DNA of 64,000 nt from Sphingobacterium rhinopitheci (lineage in GTDB: Bacteria; Bacteroidota; Bacteroidia; Sphingobacteriales; Sphingobacteriaceae): the NCBI RefSeq assembly GCF_022627575.1, contig NZ_JADEYQ010000003.1, forward strand, positions 186,001-250,000, given 5' to 3'. Position 1 is the stretch's first letter, and each line of letters opens with the position of its first letter. Of this stretch, positions 45,066 to 55,057 are shown in pieces. Made by a program: the position numbers and the translations under genes. The notes under the pieces are model-generated. The model was not told the origin of the DNA and searched no databases. It worked only from the letters and a program-made list of their open reading frames with translations.

Positions 45066-46370
45066 TTAATTTAATGAAGCTGTTTTAGGAGCTTCTACTT
45101 TATCTTTGGTCGCAAATTCCTTTTGCAAATCCTCTGTAAAATATTTATTTTGGGTAGTTAACCATTCTAAATATTCAGCTTCTGTAACTACAACAACTTT
45201 TTTACCCATATTCCAGTGACCACTACCACAGATTTTATTACATAACATTATAAAATCAAAATTAGGATCATTTAAGCGATCACGCATCTCTTCGGTTGTG
45301 ATAGTCGGCGTAAATTGGAAGTAATTCGTCATCCCCGGTACCGCATTTATTTGTACACGGAAATCAGGAATGTAAAATGAGTGGATAATATCCTTTGAAA
45401 TAATATGAAAACGTACAGATTTATTTACAGGGATAACAATAAATTCACCTTGTAAATCATCCCAAGAATATTTATCTGAGAAATCTATTCCATTAGGGTT
45501 TGTAGGCGTAGTTAATTTATAATTACGTTTACCTAATACGCCGTCAACACCAGGATATCTTACATGCCATGCAAATTGTTCTCCCATTACTTCTATCTGA
45601 ATAGCAGATTTCTGTAACTCTTCAGGTACATTAGTAATAGATCTCCAAGTAAAGAAACCGAATAATACTAAGACTGTTAATACAATAGCAGGAACGATCG
45701 TCCAAATACGCTCGATAGCGTCATTGTGTGGATAGTAATACGCTTGACTTTTAGCTTTAGCACGGTAGATATACGTAAATACTAATAATACGATGTGTGT
45801 AAGTATTAATACTGCCGTAGTAATAATCAACGTAATAATAAACATAGTATCGATATCTTTACCATGTTCAGTTGCTGCCTCAGACCAAGCCCATGCACCC
45901 CATACAGCATATGAGTAATATACACCTGCAAGGAATACAACTAAGAAAACTAATAATAATATAGCCTGCCAGTTATTATTAGATAATACATTGTATTTAC
46001 CATTCATTTTACGCGTTAAAACGTATACTGAATGTATTTTTCCAATTACAGCAATAACTGTACAGATTACCAAAAACAACAATACATAGTAAAAGAAGTT
46101 TTTGTAAACCTGAGGATCAATAGTACTAACTTCCTCAACTTTAGCTGTATCAGTAGTTACAGTAGTTGCTGCGTCAGCTATTGTCGCGCTAGCAGCTGTA
46201 TCAGAAACTACAGCCGAAGAATCTACAGCAGCAGTTGTAACAACTGCGACTGTAGTATCTACTACTGTAGAATCACTTTGTGCCGCCATTGAAGGCATAG
46301 CAAAAAACAAACTGACTAAGAGTAGTAAACCCGCTATGGATTTAAACCTGTTATTTAATTTTAAATTCAT
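45066..46370 (-). CDS. ctaC: Cytochrome c oxidase subunit II with long N-terminal extension
   Basis: Subunit II carries the CuA centre that takes electrons from cytochrome c. The CuA ligands are in HSFYIPDFRVQI and CNKICGSGHWNM (two Cys, one His, one Met) near residue 380-392. The 434-residue protein is longer than classical subunit II. A signal peptide (about 1-29) is followed by a Thr/Ala/Val/Asp-rich low-complexity stretch (about 30-88) and about four membrane helices before the CuA domain, against two in classical forms. No cytochrome c domain is fused here, so the electron donor is probably a heme of the Act complex or a separate cytochrome. Confidence 0.95.
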   Translation of the reverse strand: MNLKLNNRFKSIAGLLLLVSLFFAMPSMAAQSDSTVVDTTVAVVTTAAVDSSAVVSDTAASATIADAATTVTTDTAKVEEVSTIDPQVYKNFFYYVLLFLVICTVIAVIGKIHSVYVLTRKMNGKYNVLSNNNWQAILLLVFLVVFLAGVYYSYAVWGAWAWSEAATEHGKDIDTMFIITLIITTAVLILTHIVLLVFTYIYRAKAKSQAYYYPHNDAIERIWTIVPAIVLTVLVLFGFFTWRSITNVPEELQKSAIQIEVMGEQFAWHVRYPGVDGVLGKRNYKLTTPTNPNGIDFSDKYSWDDLQGEFIVIPVNKSVRFHIISKDIIHSFYIPDFRVQINAVPGMTNYFQFTPTITTEEMRDRLNDPNFDFIMLCNKICGSGHWNMGKKVVVVTEAEYLEWLTTQNKYFTEDLQKEFATKDKVEAPKTASLN

Positions 46371-46405
46371 TTCTTATAAAAACGTTTGAACGTAACCTAT
46401 ATTTC

Positions 46406-47632
46406 TTAAATCTGGTGATGCAAGCTTTCATCTAAGAAAGGATGATTCTTTGGCGCTAAAGCATGCTTAGATAGATTATTTAAAACAAGGAAAGTAAATA
46501 AACCAGCAAAGCCTATTGCAGTTCCTATTTCAATAATACCAAAACCTCTATTCGTTTCGACAGTACCTGGCATAATCATGATGTAATAATCTAACCAGTG
46601 ACCACATAACAATAATATCGCTACGAACAACATTACGTTTTGCTTACGTTTTGCATCTCTATCTACTAATAATAGCAACGGAGATACAAAGTTAATAATA
46701 ATACTTAACCAAAACCAAGGTTTATATTCTGGTTCCCAACGTTTATAGAAATAAACAGTTTCTTCAGGGATATTTGAATACCAAATCAACATAAACTGAG
46801 CAAACCAAACGTAAGTCCAGAAGATTGAAAAACCAAACATCAACTTACCTAAGTCATGTAAATGATTTTCATTAACCCATGCCATGTAACCTGCTTTCTT
46901 CAGTAAAACTACCATTACAACGATTACAGCTATACCACTAACCCACATTGCTGCGAAGTTGTACCAGCCAAACATTGTAGAAAACCAGTGAGCTTCTAAA
47001 GACATAATGGTATCAAAAGACCATATTGGCGTAGTGAAACCAAAGACTACTAAAAATATAGCCGATAATTTAAAACTTTTTTTGTATGAATTTAAACCAC
47101 CTTCTAAATCTTCTTTGTAAGATAATTTAGTTAGGATAAAAGCGAAGATGCTATAGCTACCCATAAATAATATCTGGCGAATAAAAAAACCAGGAATATT
47201 CAAGAAAGCTTCTTTGCCCGCTATTAGTTTATCATAATGAGGACTATTAGGGTCAAATAATTCTGGATTTGTCCAGTGATGATATAAAGTATGCGAGTAA
47301 ATACCTCCAGCTGCTATTATTAATAATATAATAGAAGCAATAGGCAATACAGTAGCCATTGCCTGTGGAATGCGTATTAAACCTGCAGACCAGCCCGATT
47401 GCGTTACCATTTGAAGTCCAACGAAGAAAGCTCCAGCAGCACACACACAAGTGAAATAATATCCCATCAATAATAGATTGGCAAATGTGCGCATTGTTTC
47501 TCCCGTCATAAGGCCATAAGCTATGACTGCAACTCCGGCTACAATAGCAAGCAAGCTAACAATCTTTGCTGTACCAGCAAAGTTATAGCGTTCGCTAAAA
47601 TTATAATCGTGATGATGATTGTGAGTTCCCAT
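46406..47632 (-). CDS. actF: Alternative complex III subunit ActF
   Basis: ActF is a polytopic subunit of the quinol:cytochrome c oxidoreductase called alternative complex III. The 408-residue protein has about ten membrane helices and the family's NrfD-like region: AGGIYSHTLYHHW, MSLEAHWFSTMFGWYNFA, and VWFAQFMLIWYSNIPEETVYF. It is related to ActC. The His-rich start HNHHHDYNF is notable. It is followed by ctaC at 35 bases, so the quinol-oxidising and oxygen-reducing complexes are encoded together. Confidence 0.94.
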   Translation of the reverse strand: MGTHNHHHDYNFSERYNFAGTAKIVSLLAIVAGVAVIAYGLMTGETMRTFANLLLMGYYFTCVCAAGAFFVGLQMVTQSGWSAGLIRIPQAMATVLPIASIILLIIAAGGIYSHTLYHHWTNPELFDPNSPHYDKLIAGKEAFLNIPGFFIRQILFMGSYSIFAFILTKLSYKEDLEGGLNSYKKSFKLSAIFLVVFGFTTPIWSFDTIMSLEAHWFSTMFGWYNFAAMWVSGIAVIVVMVVLLKKAGYMAWVNENHLHDLGKLMFGFSIFWTYVWFAQFMLIWYSNIPEETVYFYKRWEPEYKPWFWLSIIINFVSPLLLLVDRDAKRKQNVMLFVAILLLCGHWLDYYIMIMPGTVETNRGFGIIEIGTAIGFAGLFTFLVLNNLSKHALAPKNHPFLDESLHHQI

Positions 47633-47651
47633 TTATTAAATTGATGTTAGA

Positions 47652-48287
47652 TTATTTCTTTTGTAATTCTTGTACATACATTACTACTTCCCAACGCTCA
47701 TCATTATTTAATTGCGATGCGTGTGATCCCATAGTGTTTAAACCGTAGAAAATAGTATGATAAATCTTTCCTGCAGATAAGTCCGCCATAGCACCGCCTC
47801 TAGAAGAGTTGGCAGCTACTGAACGTAAGTAAGCGGGAGGATTTGGGAAGTTCTCTAATTTACGAGTACCTCTAGAATCTGTTACTTCACGATCTTTGGT
47901 AATTGAACCATCACCTTTACCGTCTTTACCGTGACAAACTGCACAATTTACAAGATATAAATGCTCGCCTTTTGCTAAGTTTTCTTTTGTTACTGGTAAA
48001 GGATTCACTAATTCAGCTCCTGCTCTTTCATAATCTGCTGGAGTATTAGCATAATCAGCTCCAAACTTATCAAAACCTACCGGCGTAGTATTAGCTGGCG
48101 GAGTTTGAGCAGTTGAACCATTTTTAAAATTATTATTCGGCTGATCCGGGTTGTAAGCTATCGCATCGTACATATTAGGAGAAAATTCTAATCCTGTACT
48201 ACGTGTTTTGCCATCGCCACAAGCAGTAGTCACTGCTGCGAAAGATACAGCTATACATACAGCGCTAAGAAAATTCTTCTTATTCAT
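47652..48287 (-). CDS. actE: Alternative complex III subunit ActE, monoheme cytochrome c
   Basis: ActE is a single-heme cytochrome c subunit of the complex. I start it at the ATG that overlaps the end of actD (ATGAATAA); a longer in-frame start at 48308 lies inside actD. From that start a lipoprotein signal gives Cys23 (VTTACG). The heme site is CAVCH at residues 115-119, and the axial Met is probably in NTMGSHASQL. The overlap suggests translational coupling to actD. It probably transfers electrons between ActA and the oxidase. Confidence 0.93.
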   Translation of the reverse strand: MNKKNFLSAVCIAVSFAAVTTACGDGKTRSTGLEFSPNMYDAIAYNPDQPNNNFKNGSTAQTPPANTTPVGFDKFGADYANTPADYERAGAELVNPLPVTKENLAKGEHLYLVNCAVCHGKDGKGDGSITKDREVTDSRGTRKLENFPNPPAYLRSVAANSSRGGAMADLSAGKIYHTIFYGLNTMGSHASQLNNDERWEVVMYVQELQKK

Positions 48288-48816
48288 AACTAACATATTT
48301 TCTTTCATTGTATTTAACTTCTACTGCACCTGCCTCTGTTAATAAACTATCAATAAAGGCGTGATCAGTATTCTCTTTAGCATCGATAGCAATAATGAAT
48401 CTATCATCTGAAGCTCTCAAATCCATCACGCGAGGTGCGCGACCAGGAAATAAGTGATTACGATAAAAGAAAGTTGCTACCATACCCAAAGCACATAATA
48501 AAATTGTAACCTCGAATGTAACTGGAACAAAGTTCGGTAGACCAAAAGAAGGTTTACCACCGACATTCATCGGCCAGTCATAAGCCATTGTGTAAAACAA
48601 TAGACTAAATCCTAATAATGTACCCAAAGCACCAAAACAAAATGCTGCAATAGGTAAACGAGACGGCTGTACTCCTAACTTGGCTTCAATACCGTGAATA
48701 GGCATCGGAGTATAACAATCATAAATGCTGACGTTATTTGCTTGTAATTTATCAATCCCATGCATTAAATCATCAGGATCAGCAAAACTACCTAGTATAT
48801 ATTTTGTGTTACCCAT
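48280..48816 (-). CDS. actD: Alternative complex III subunit ActD (DUF3341)
   Basis: This 178-residue protein has an N-terminal soluble part (YILGSFADPDDLMHGIDKL), two membrane helices (about 55-80 and 100-125) and a C-terminal soluble domain, the DUF3341 pattern seen in ActD. It has no heme or Fe-S motif and is thought to be structural. Its end overlaps the actE start by 8 bases and its start is 5 bases after actC. Confidence 0.94.
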   Translation of the reverse strand: MGNTKYILGSFADPDDLMHGIDKLQANNVSIYDCYTPMPIHGIEAKLGVQPSRLPIAAFCFGALGTLLGFSLLFYTMAYDWPMNVGGKPSFGLPNFVPVTFEVTILLCALGMVATFFYRNHLFPGRAPRVMDLRASDDRFIIAIDAKENTDHAFIDSLLTEAGAVEVKYNERKYVSYE

Positions 48817-48821
48817 TGCTA

Positions 48822-50303
48822 TTATTTTTTATGTAATGCTTTAATATCCTCTTCTGATACTGAATCGTACTTTTCTAATGATTTTCTAAAGTATTCTACC
48901 TGATCTTCAGGGAATGCTCCTTCTTGAACCAATTTAGTTTTGTGTTGTAAGCTAGAAGATTTTAATAATAATTTAACCTCCGCAATAGCTATACTTGGTA
49001 AGAAACGAATAAACAATAAGAACAAGGTAAAGAACAAACCAATAGACCCTACAAAGATACCTACATCTACCCAAGTAGGATAGAACATTGCCCATGATGA
49101 AGGTAAGTAGTCACGGTGTAGTGAAGTAACGATAATTACGAAACGTTCGAACCACATACCAATGTTAACTACAATAGATAATACCCAAGAGATCGTAATA
49201 CTTGTTCTAATCTTTTTGAACCAGAATAACTGTGGTGAGATAACGTTACATGTCATCATCGCCCAATATGCCCAAGCATAAGGACCAGCAATACGGTTTT
49301 CGAAAGCGTACATTTCATATTCAGAACCCGAGTACCAAGCGATAAATAACTCAGTTAAGTAAGCAATACCAACGATAGAACCTGTAGTCATAATGATTTT
49401 ATTCATTGACTCAATGTGGAACATCGTGATATAATTCTCAAAGTTCAATACTTTACGAAGAATTAACAATAATGTTTGTACCATCGCAAATCCAGAGAAA
49501 ATCGCACCCGCCACGAAGTACGGAGGGAAGATTGTTGTATGCCATCCAGGGATTACTGAAGTAGCAAAGTCCATAGATACGATAGTGTGTACTGAAAGTA
49601 CAAGAGGTGTAGAAATACCCGCTAAGATTAAAGATACAATCTCAAAACGTTGCCAAGTTTTTACTGACCCTGACCATCCAAAAGAAAGGACGCCATAGAT
49701 TTTTTGTTTTAAACCAGTAGCACGGTCACGTACAGAAGCGATATCTGGTAATAAACCACAGTACCAGAATACTAATGATACCGTGAAATAGGTAGAGATC
49801 GCGAATGCATCCCATACTAATGGTGAATTGAAGTTTACCCATAAAGATCCAAATTGATTTGGAAGAGGGAAAATCCAATATGCTAACCAAGGACGACCCA
49901 TGTGAGCTACAACGTATGTAGCGGCACAAATTACGGCGAAGATAGTCATCGCCTCAGCCGAACGGTTGATGGAGTTACGCCAGTTTTGGCGGAAAAGTAA
50001 TAATACAGCTGAGATTAGCGTTCCGGCGTGACCGATACCTACCCACCATACAAAGTCGGTGATATCCCAAGCCCAACCTACAGTTTTATTTAGACCCCAA
50101 GCGCCGATACCCGTCCAGAACGTGTATCCAACACTCACAACCCATAACATAGCTCCACACAAAGCTACGATAAATCCAATCCACCAAGCTTTGTTTGGTT
50201 TATTCTCAACCGGTAGTAAGATATCATCCGTAATTTTTGCATACGTAATGTCCTTACCGGTCATTAATGGTTCTCTTAATATTGATTCGTTATGCGATGA
50301 CAT
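48822..50303 (-). CDS. actC: Alternative complex III subunit ActC (NrfD/PsrC-like quinol subunit)
   Basis: ActC is the polytopic NrfD-like subunit thought to bind menaquinol. The 493-residue protein has about ten membrane helices; typical stretches are WWVGIGHAGTLISAVLLLFRQ, AHMGRPWLAYWIFPLP, VHTIVSMDFATSVIPGWH and FPPYFVAGAIFSG. Its relation to ActF is visible in the shared helix pattern. It lies 29 bases after actB. Confidence 0.95.
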   Translation of the reverse strand: MSSHNESILREPLMTGKDITYAKITDDILLPVENKPNKAWWIGFIVALCGAMLWVVSVGYTFWTGIGAWGLNKTVGWAWDITDFVWWVGIGHAGTLISAVLLLFRQNWRNSINRSAEAMTIFAVICAATYVVAHMGRPWLAYWIFPLPNQFGSLWVNFNSPLVWDAFAISTYFTVSLVFWYCGLLPDIASVRDRATGLKQKIYGVLSFGWSGSVKTWQRFEIVSLILAGISTPLVLSVHTIVSMDFATSVIPGWHTTIFPPYFVAGAIFSGFAMVQTLLLILRKVLNFENYITMFHIESMNKIIMTTGSIVGIAYLTELFIAWYSGSEYEMYAFENRIAGPYAWAYWAMMTCNVISPQLFWFKKIRTSITISWVLSIVVNIGMWFERFVIIVTSLHRDYLPSSWAMFYPTWVDVGIFVGSIGLFFTLFLLFIRFLPSIAIAEVKLLLKSSSLQHKTKLVQEGAFPEDQVEYFRKSLEKYDSVSEEDIKALHKK

Positions 50304-50332
50304 AGTTGTTTTATTTCAGATATAGAATAAAA

Positions 50333-53300
50333 TTATGCTTCAAATGTGTTTCTAACCTTAGTCATGTAACCAATGTTCGGCTGAACGTTGATTTCTTCTA
50401 ACACATAGTATACACGTTCATTGCGGATAGCTTTAGACACTTCTGATTCAGGATCATTAGCATCACCGAAAATGATAGCATTAGCAGAACAAGCAGCTTG
50501 ACATGCCATTTGCACATCACCATCTTTCAACTTGCGATCTTCCATTTTCGCTTTCAGCTTACCAGCTTGAATACGTTGAATACACATAGAACATTTTTCC
50601 ATTACCCCACGAGAACGTGATGTAACATCAGGGTTCAACAATAAATGTGTAAACTCATTATTCAAGTAGTTATCAAAACGTGAATCATTCCAGTAGTTAA
50701 ACCAGTTGAAACGACGTACTTTATATGGACAGTTGTTTGCACAGTAACGAGTACCGAAACAACGGTTGTAAGCCATATGATTTAGACCTTCTGAAGAGTG
50801 AACAGTTGCTAATACTGGACATACAGTCTCACAAGGAGCATGATCACAGTGTTGACACAACATAGGTTGATTAACAACAGTTACATCTTCGAAATCCTTC
50901 AAATGCTTGATTTCTTTCTCTTTGGTGTAGTCTTTACCATCTTCGATGATCGTATAGTATCTATCGATACGCAACCAGTGCATCTCACGACGACGACGAA
51001 CCTCGTCACGGCCAACTACAGGGATATTATTCTCAACATTACAAGCAACAATACAAGAACCACAACCAGTACAAGCGTTCAAATCAATTGCCATAACCCA
51101 TTTGTGACCTGGCTGATCAAACTTGTTCCAAAGATCATACGTTTTGTGTGAGTCCGCAAAACGGCCAGACTCTGAGTTAGGATCTTTTAAGTATTTAGCG
51201 AAAGTAGTCTCACGGATGATGTTACGACCTTCGATAGTATTGTGTGTTTGTGTTTGTGCTAATTCGTAAGTTTCAGACAACTTAGAAACAGTAGCTTTAG
51301 AAGCAAATTGTAAAGTACCATTTACTAGCGTAAGGAAAGGGTAAGCATTTTGGCCAACATTATTACCAGCTTTACCTACATTCGTACGACCATAACCCAA
51401 AGCTACAGAAACTGTACCCATCGTTTGACCTGGTTGTAATAACACTGGTAATTCGATCGCGTAACCGTTAGCTTCAATTTTAACTTTACTATTTTCACCT
51501 AAACCTAATTGCTCTGCAAATATAGGGTTGATTGCAGCGTAGTTATCCCAAGTTACTTTAGAAACAGGATCAGGCAATTCTTGTAAATAAGCGTTATTTG
51601 CATAACGACCATCACGCATTACAGTAGACTCGTATAATTTCAATTCTACATCAGCAGTTACTTTTTTAGCATCATTTACGATTGCTGCAGCTACTGCATT
51701 AACATCTACATTAGCGCTGTATGCAGAACCTGTATTTGATCCTTTATAGATATAACCTGTTTGTAAAACATCTTTCCAAGTTTTTCCTGTACCAGCTAAG
51801 ATATTAGCTTCCCAATTTTCCTTAACGAAATCATAGATATCTGTTGCACTGTCACCAGACCATACTAAGAAAGATTTTTCGGGTTGTCTAGTATCAAAAA
51901 CTGGATTAATCGTAGGTTGTACGATTGTAACCAAACCCTCTTTAGAAGATCCGTCACCCCAAGATTCTAAGTATGTAGGTACTGGAGCGATAGCTTTCGT
52001 CAAAATAGCAGTTTCATCATCACGATCAGATAAAGATACTGTAAAATCTATTTTCGCAATAGCCGCTTTAACATCCTCTGCTTTAAAGTAGTTGTATGCA
52101 GGGTTACTATTTAAGAAGAAAGCAACACCAACTTGACCCGCTTTAGCGTCAGTTAAGAATTTTTGGAATGCAACATCAGAACCTTGGTATTGTTTAGAGT
52201 AATTATCTAAGTCAATAATAGCACCATACGCACCCAATTGTGTATTGATTGCATTTACTAAAGATTGAATATATACATCATTAGCACCTGCTACTACTAC
52301 TGCAGCACCTTTAGCATTTACTAATTCCTTAGCAACTAAAGCGATAGCAGTTTTTGCTTTTGCATTTATCGTTCCGCCAGCGATAGATTGTCCTGTAATT
52401 GCATTGTATAATGAAATTAAAACAGCACCTTCTTCAGATGGTCTGATTGCGATACGTACATCGGCATTAGCTCCAGTTAAAGATAAACCAGATTCAAACT
52501 GAATATGACGTGACATTTTACCACCTTTCAATGATTTATAGTCACGATTTTTAGTATAATCTTGTGTTTGCTCCTCACCTTCTAACCATGATCCTAAGAA
52601 GTCAGCCGCTACCGAAACTACAACTTGTGCATTTTCGAAGTTGTATGTAGGCACCACAGCTTTACCAAAGCTATTTTTGTTTGCTTCAATAAGACCGCTA
52701 TAAGAGATAGGGTCTACTTGCACATGATTTGTGGCAGGATATTTCGCCGCAAATCTAGCTATAGATGCTAAAGTTGACGGAGAATTTACAGTTGTAGAAA
52801 CAATAGTGATTTGTTTTCCTGCTGCTGCTGCTTTATCTAAAGCACCAATTACAGTATTATCTAATTTCGACCATTGTACATCCTTCCCTCCAATTTGAGG
52901 ATTTTGTAATTTGGACATATCGTATAAATCCAATACAGAAGTAACTGCTACTGCATCTATACCTTGATTTAATCCAACACTATTAGGGTTAGGCTCTACC
53001 GAGATAGGGCGACCTTCACGTGTTCTTACTAAAATACTTTGTCCTTTGAATGATGAAGCATAAAAGTTAGGAATACCTGGAGTAATTTCCTCTGGCTTAA
53101 TCACATAAGGCATAGCTTTGTGAACCGGTGTACGATTACAAGCTGCTAACGTAACAGCTCCCAAACCAAAACCTAAAGCTTTTAAGAAATCACGACGAGG
53201 TGTTCTTGTACTTAAACCTGCTTCATTTAATACATCTTCTACAGGAACAGACTCAGCAAACTCACCTTTACTTTTTTCTACAAAAGCAGGGGTTTGATTC

Positions 53301-53341
53301 AACTCTTCTAAGCCTTTCCAATATTTTTTATTGCTATCCAT
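50333..53341 (-). CDS. actB: Alternative complex III subunit ActB (iron-sulfur, molybdopterin-family domain)
   Basis: ActB couples quinol oxidation to the heme subunits. The 1002-residue protein has a Tat-type signal (RRDFLKALGFGLG near residue 50) with a lipobox-like AACN. A long central domain resembles molybdopterin oxidoreductases but in ActB does not bind the cofactor. The C-terminal ferredoxin-like domain has four cysteine clusters: CTGCGSCIVAC (about 754), CQHCDHAPCETVC (about 827), CFGTRYCANNC (about 860), and CSMC...CQAAC (about 920-945). Both parts fused in one chain is the normal ActB plan. Confidence 0.96.
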   Translation of the reverse strand: MDSNKKYWKGLEELNQTPAFVEKSKGEFAESVPVEDVLNEAGLSTRTPRRDFLKALGFGLGAVTLAACNRTPVHKAMPYVIKPEEITPGIPNFYASSFKGQSILVRTREGRPISVEPNPNSVGLNQGIDAVAVTSVLDLYDMSKLQNPQIGGKDVQWSKLDNTVIGALDKAAAAGKQITIVSTTVNSPSTLASIARFAAKYPATNHVQVDPISYSGLIEANKNSFGKAVVPTYNFENAQVVVSVAADFLGSWLEGEEQTQDYTKNRDYKSLKGGKMSRHIQFESGLSLTGANADVRIAIRPSEEGAVLISLYNAITGQSIAGGTINAKAKTAIALVAKELVNAKGAAVVVAGANDVYIQSLVNAINTQLGAYGAIIDLDNYSKQYQGSDVAFQKFLTDAKAGQVGVAFFLNSNPAYNYFKAEDVKAAIAKIDFTVSLSDRDDETAILTKAIAPVPTYLESWGDGSSKEGLVTIVQPTINPVFDTRQPEKSFLVWSGDSATDIYDFVKENWEANILAGTGKTWKDVLQTGYIYKGSNTGSAYSANVDVNAVAAAIVNDAKKVTADVELKLYESTVMRDGRYANNAYLQELPDPVSKVTWDNYAAINPIFAEQLGLGENSKVKIEANGYAIELPVLLQPGQTMGTVSVALGYGRTNVGKAGNNVGQNAYPFLTLVNGTLQFASKATVSKLSETYELAQTQTHNTIEGRNIIRETTFAKYLKDPNSESGRFADSHKTYDLWNKFDQPGHKWVMAIDLNACTGCGSCIVACNVENNIPVVGRDEVRRRREMHWLRIDRYYTIIEDGKDYTKEKEIKHLKDFEDVTVVNQPMLCQHCDHAPCETVCPVLATVHSSEGLNHMAYNRCFGTRYCANNCPYKVRRFNWFNYWNDSRFDNYLNNEFTHLLLNPDVTSRSRGVMEKCSMCIQRIQAGKLKAKMEDRKLKDGDVQMACQAACSANAIIFGDANDPESEVSKAIRNERVYYVLEEINVQPNIGYMTKVRNTFEA

Positions 53342-53379
53342 TTAAGCTGTATATAAGATTGCGTTTTCCTAATTATTTA

Positions 53380-54657
53380 TTAATAGTGACATTTACCACA
53401 CTCTAATCCACCGATCATCGCAGCTGTCAACTTCTCTCCCTTTTTCAACTTCTCGTGAGCTTCGATCAACTTGTCATAATATTTATTATCCGTGTTAACC
53501 TCTCTAGTCTGGTGACACTCAATACACCACTTCATTGTTAATGGTGAATACTGATAAACTTCTTCCATAGTTTCCACTGGACCGTGACAAGTTTGACATT
53601 CAATACCCGACACAGAAACGTGTTGAGAGTGATTGAAATACGCAAAATCAGGCAAGTTGTGAATTCTAATCCATTGAATTGGACGCTGATTATCACCATA
53701 AGTACGTGTATCTGGATCCCAGTCAACTGCACGATACAATTTCAACAACTCTGGAGATGTTTCGCCATCATAATGATCAGATGCAGTGATTGTATTGTGA
53801 CAATTCATACACACATTCGCAGAAGGAATAGATGCATTTTTAGATTTAAATGCGCCACCATGACAATACTGACATTCAATTTGATTCACCCCAGCATGAA
53901 CTTGATGCGAGAATTTAATTGGCTGCACCGGCTGATAACCTTGATGTACACCCACATGCCACATTGTATTCCAACCCAAAACAGCCAAGAAAGCCACAAC
54001 CATTAAAGCTGTAAAACCTACCAACTTTTTGTTTTTAAGGAATTTTTGAGCAAATTTAACCTTACCCGACTCTTCATAAGCTTCATTACGAACCTGAGCA
54101 GCATCGATAGCAGCCTGATTATTCGCAATCACTTTTTCCAACGTCTTCGTAATACGACTTAAGATAAAGATAACACCAATCGCCAAGATCAAGATCGCAG
54201 CCATACCGATAATCATAAAGCTATTAGCTTCAGATTTCTCAGCACCGCCTGCAGCACCAGCAGCAGGAGCAGCAGCAGCTTTAGCTTCCTCATCTTTTAC
54301 ATAAGTAATGATACTTTTTATTTGGTCATCTGAAAACTGAGTAAAAGCAGGCATAGCTACTTTATTATACTCTTCAAAAACCCTAATAGCAGTTTCATCA
54401 CCAGCAGCAATTAATGCACCCGAGTTCTTAATCCACTTAACTAACCATTCTTCCGAATGACGTTCTGACATTCCAGCCAAAGCCGGTCCCGTCATCTTCT
54501 TGTCAATCTTGTGACAAGAACTACAGTTCGATTTAAATAACGCAGCCCCTTCTTTCGCATCCTGCGCATTTGATGTCATCGTAACGGCAAATAACAATAC
54601 CAAGCTTATTGATATTGATTTCGCAAGTCTTCCCAATACGGATGAGATATTTCTCAT
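53380..54657 (-). CDS. actA: Alternative complex III subunit ActA, multiheme cytochrome c with six CxxCH motifs
   Basis: I use the ATG at 54657 (a GTG nine bases upstream is also in frame), giving 425 residues. An N-terminal signal peptide (ending SNAQD) leads to a monoheme class I cytochrome domain with CSSCH (45-49) and axial-Met candidates near VAMPAF. An Ala-rich linker and two membrane helices follow. The C-terminal domain has CQYCH, CMNCH, CQTCH, CIECH and CGKCH (about 261, 282, 352, 376 and 418), the last just before the C-terminus. ActA of the best-studied complex is described with five hemes, so the extra N-terminal domain is notable. It is the first gene of the 16-gene run and has a promoter upstream. 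Confidence 0.96.
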   Translation of the reverse strand: MRNISSVLGRLAKSISISLVLLFAVTMTSNAQDAKEGAALFKSNCSSCHKIDKKMTGPALAGMSERHSEEWLVKWIKNSGALIAAGDETAIRVFEEYNKVAMPAFTQFSDDQIKSIITYVKDEEAKAAAAPAAGAAGGAEKSEANSFMIIGMAAILILAIGVIFILSRITKTLEKVIANNQAAIDAAQVRNEAYEESGKVKFAQKFLKNKKLVGFTALMVVAFLAVLGWNTMWHVGVHQGYQPVQPIKFSHQVHAGVNQIECQYCHGGAFKSKNASIPSANVCMNCHNTITASDHYDGETSPELLKLYRAVDWDPDTRTYGDNQRPIQWIRIHNLPDFAYFNHSQHVSVSGIECQTCHGPVETMEEVYQYSPLTMKWCIECHQTREVNTDNKYYDKLIEAHEKLKKGEKLTAAMIGGLECGKCHY

Positions 54658-54741
54658 ATTTAGCACTTTATACTATTTATTATTGAATATAAAAATTACT
54701 TTAACTACTATTTAGTGACTATACCGTCATTAAACAATGCA

Positions 54742-54774
54742 CAAAAGTATGACTTTATAAGCAATCCCTGACAA
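54742..54774 (-). promoter_or_regulatory. Promoter for the Act-caa3 operon
   Basis: On the minus strand TACTTTTG (54742-54749) matches TAnnTTTG. A TTG 22 bases upstream (54772-54774) is a plausible -33 element. The start would lie about 80 bases before the actA ATG. Confidence 0.55.
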
Positions 54775-55057
54775 TTTAATGACGCAAAATATTAATTTAA
54801 AACCATTCTAAATAATATCATTTTATCCTTTTTTACACCCTATAGCCAATTAAGCATGGGGATTAAGCAAATTCATCCAGCGAAAAGATTCCTAAAATAA
54901 CTTTACATTCTTTAAATTATAATTGCCATCATTTTACCGAAAAAAAGTTATCGATATATTTTCAATTTAACTATAAACAGTTATATATATCTTTATGTTT
55001 TTAATGACTTACATTATCTTGTTAGCATAAATAGTATCCGACAGCAAAAATCAACGT
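54775..55057. other. AT-rich gap between the Act operon and msrB
   Basis: No coding frame, RNA gene or strong hairpin is visible here beyond the actA promoter. It probably contains the msrB promoter as well, but no convincing TAnnTTTG box was found on the plus strand. Confidence 0.4.

Noticed and set aside
53584..54006. 140-residue open frame on the plus strand inside actA
   Set aside because: It is antisense to the heme-motif-bearing actA frame, with Thr/Ile/His-rich shadow composition.
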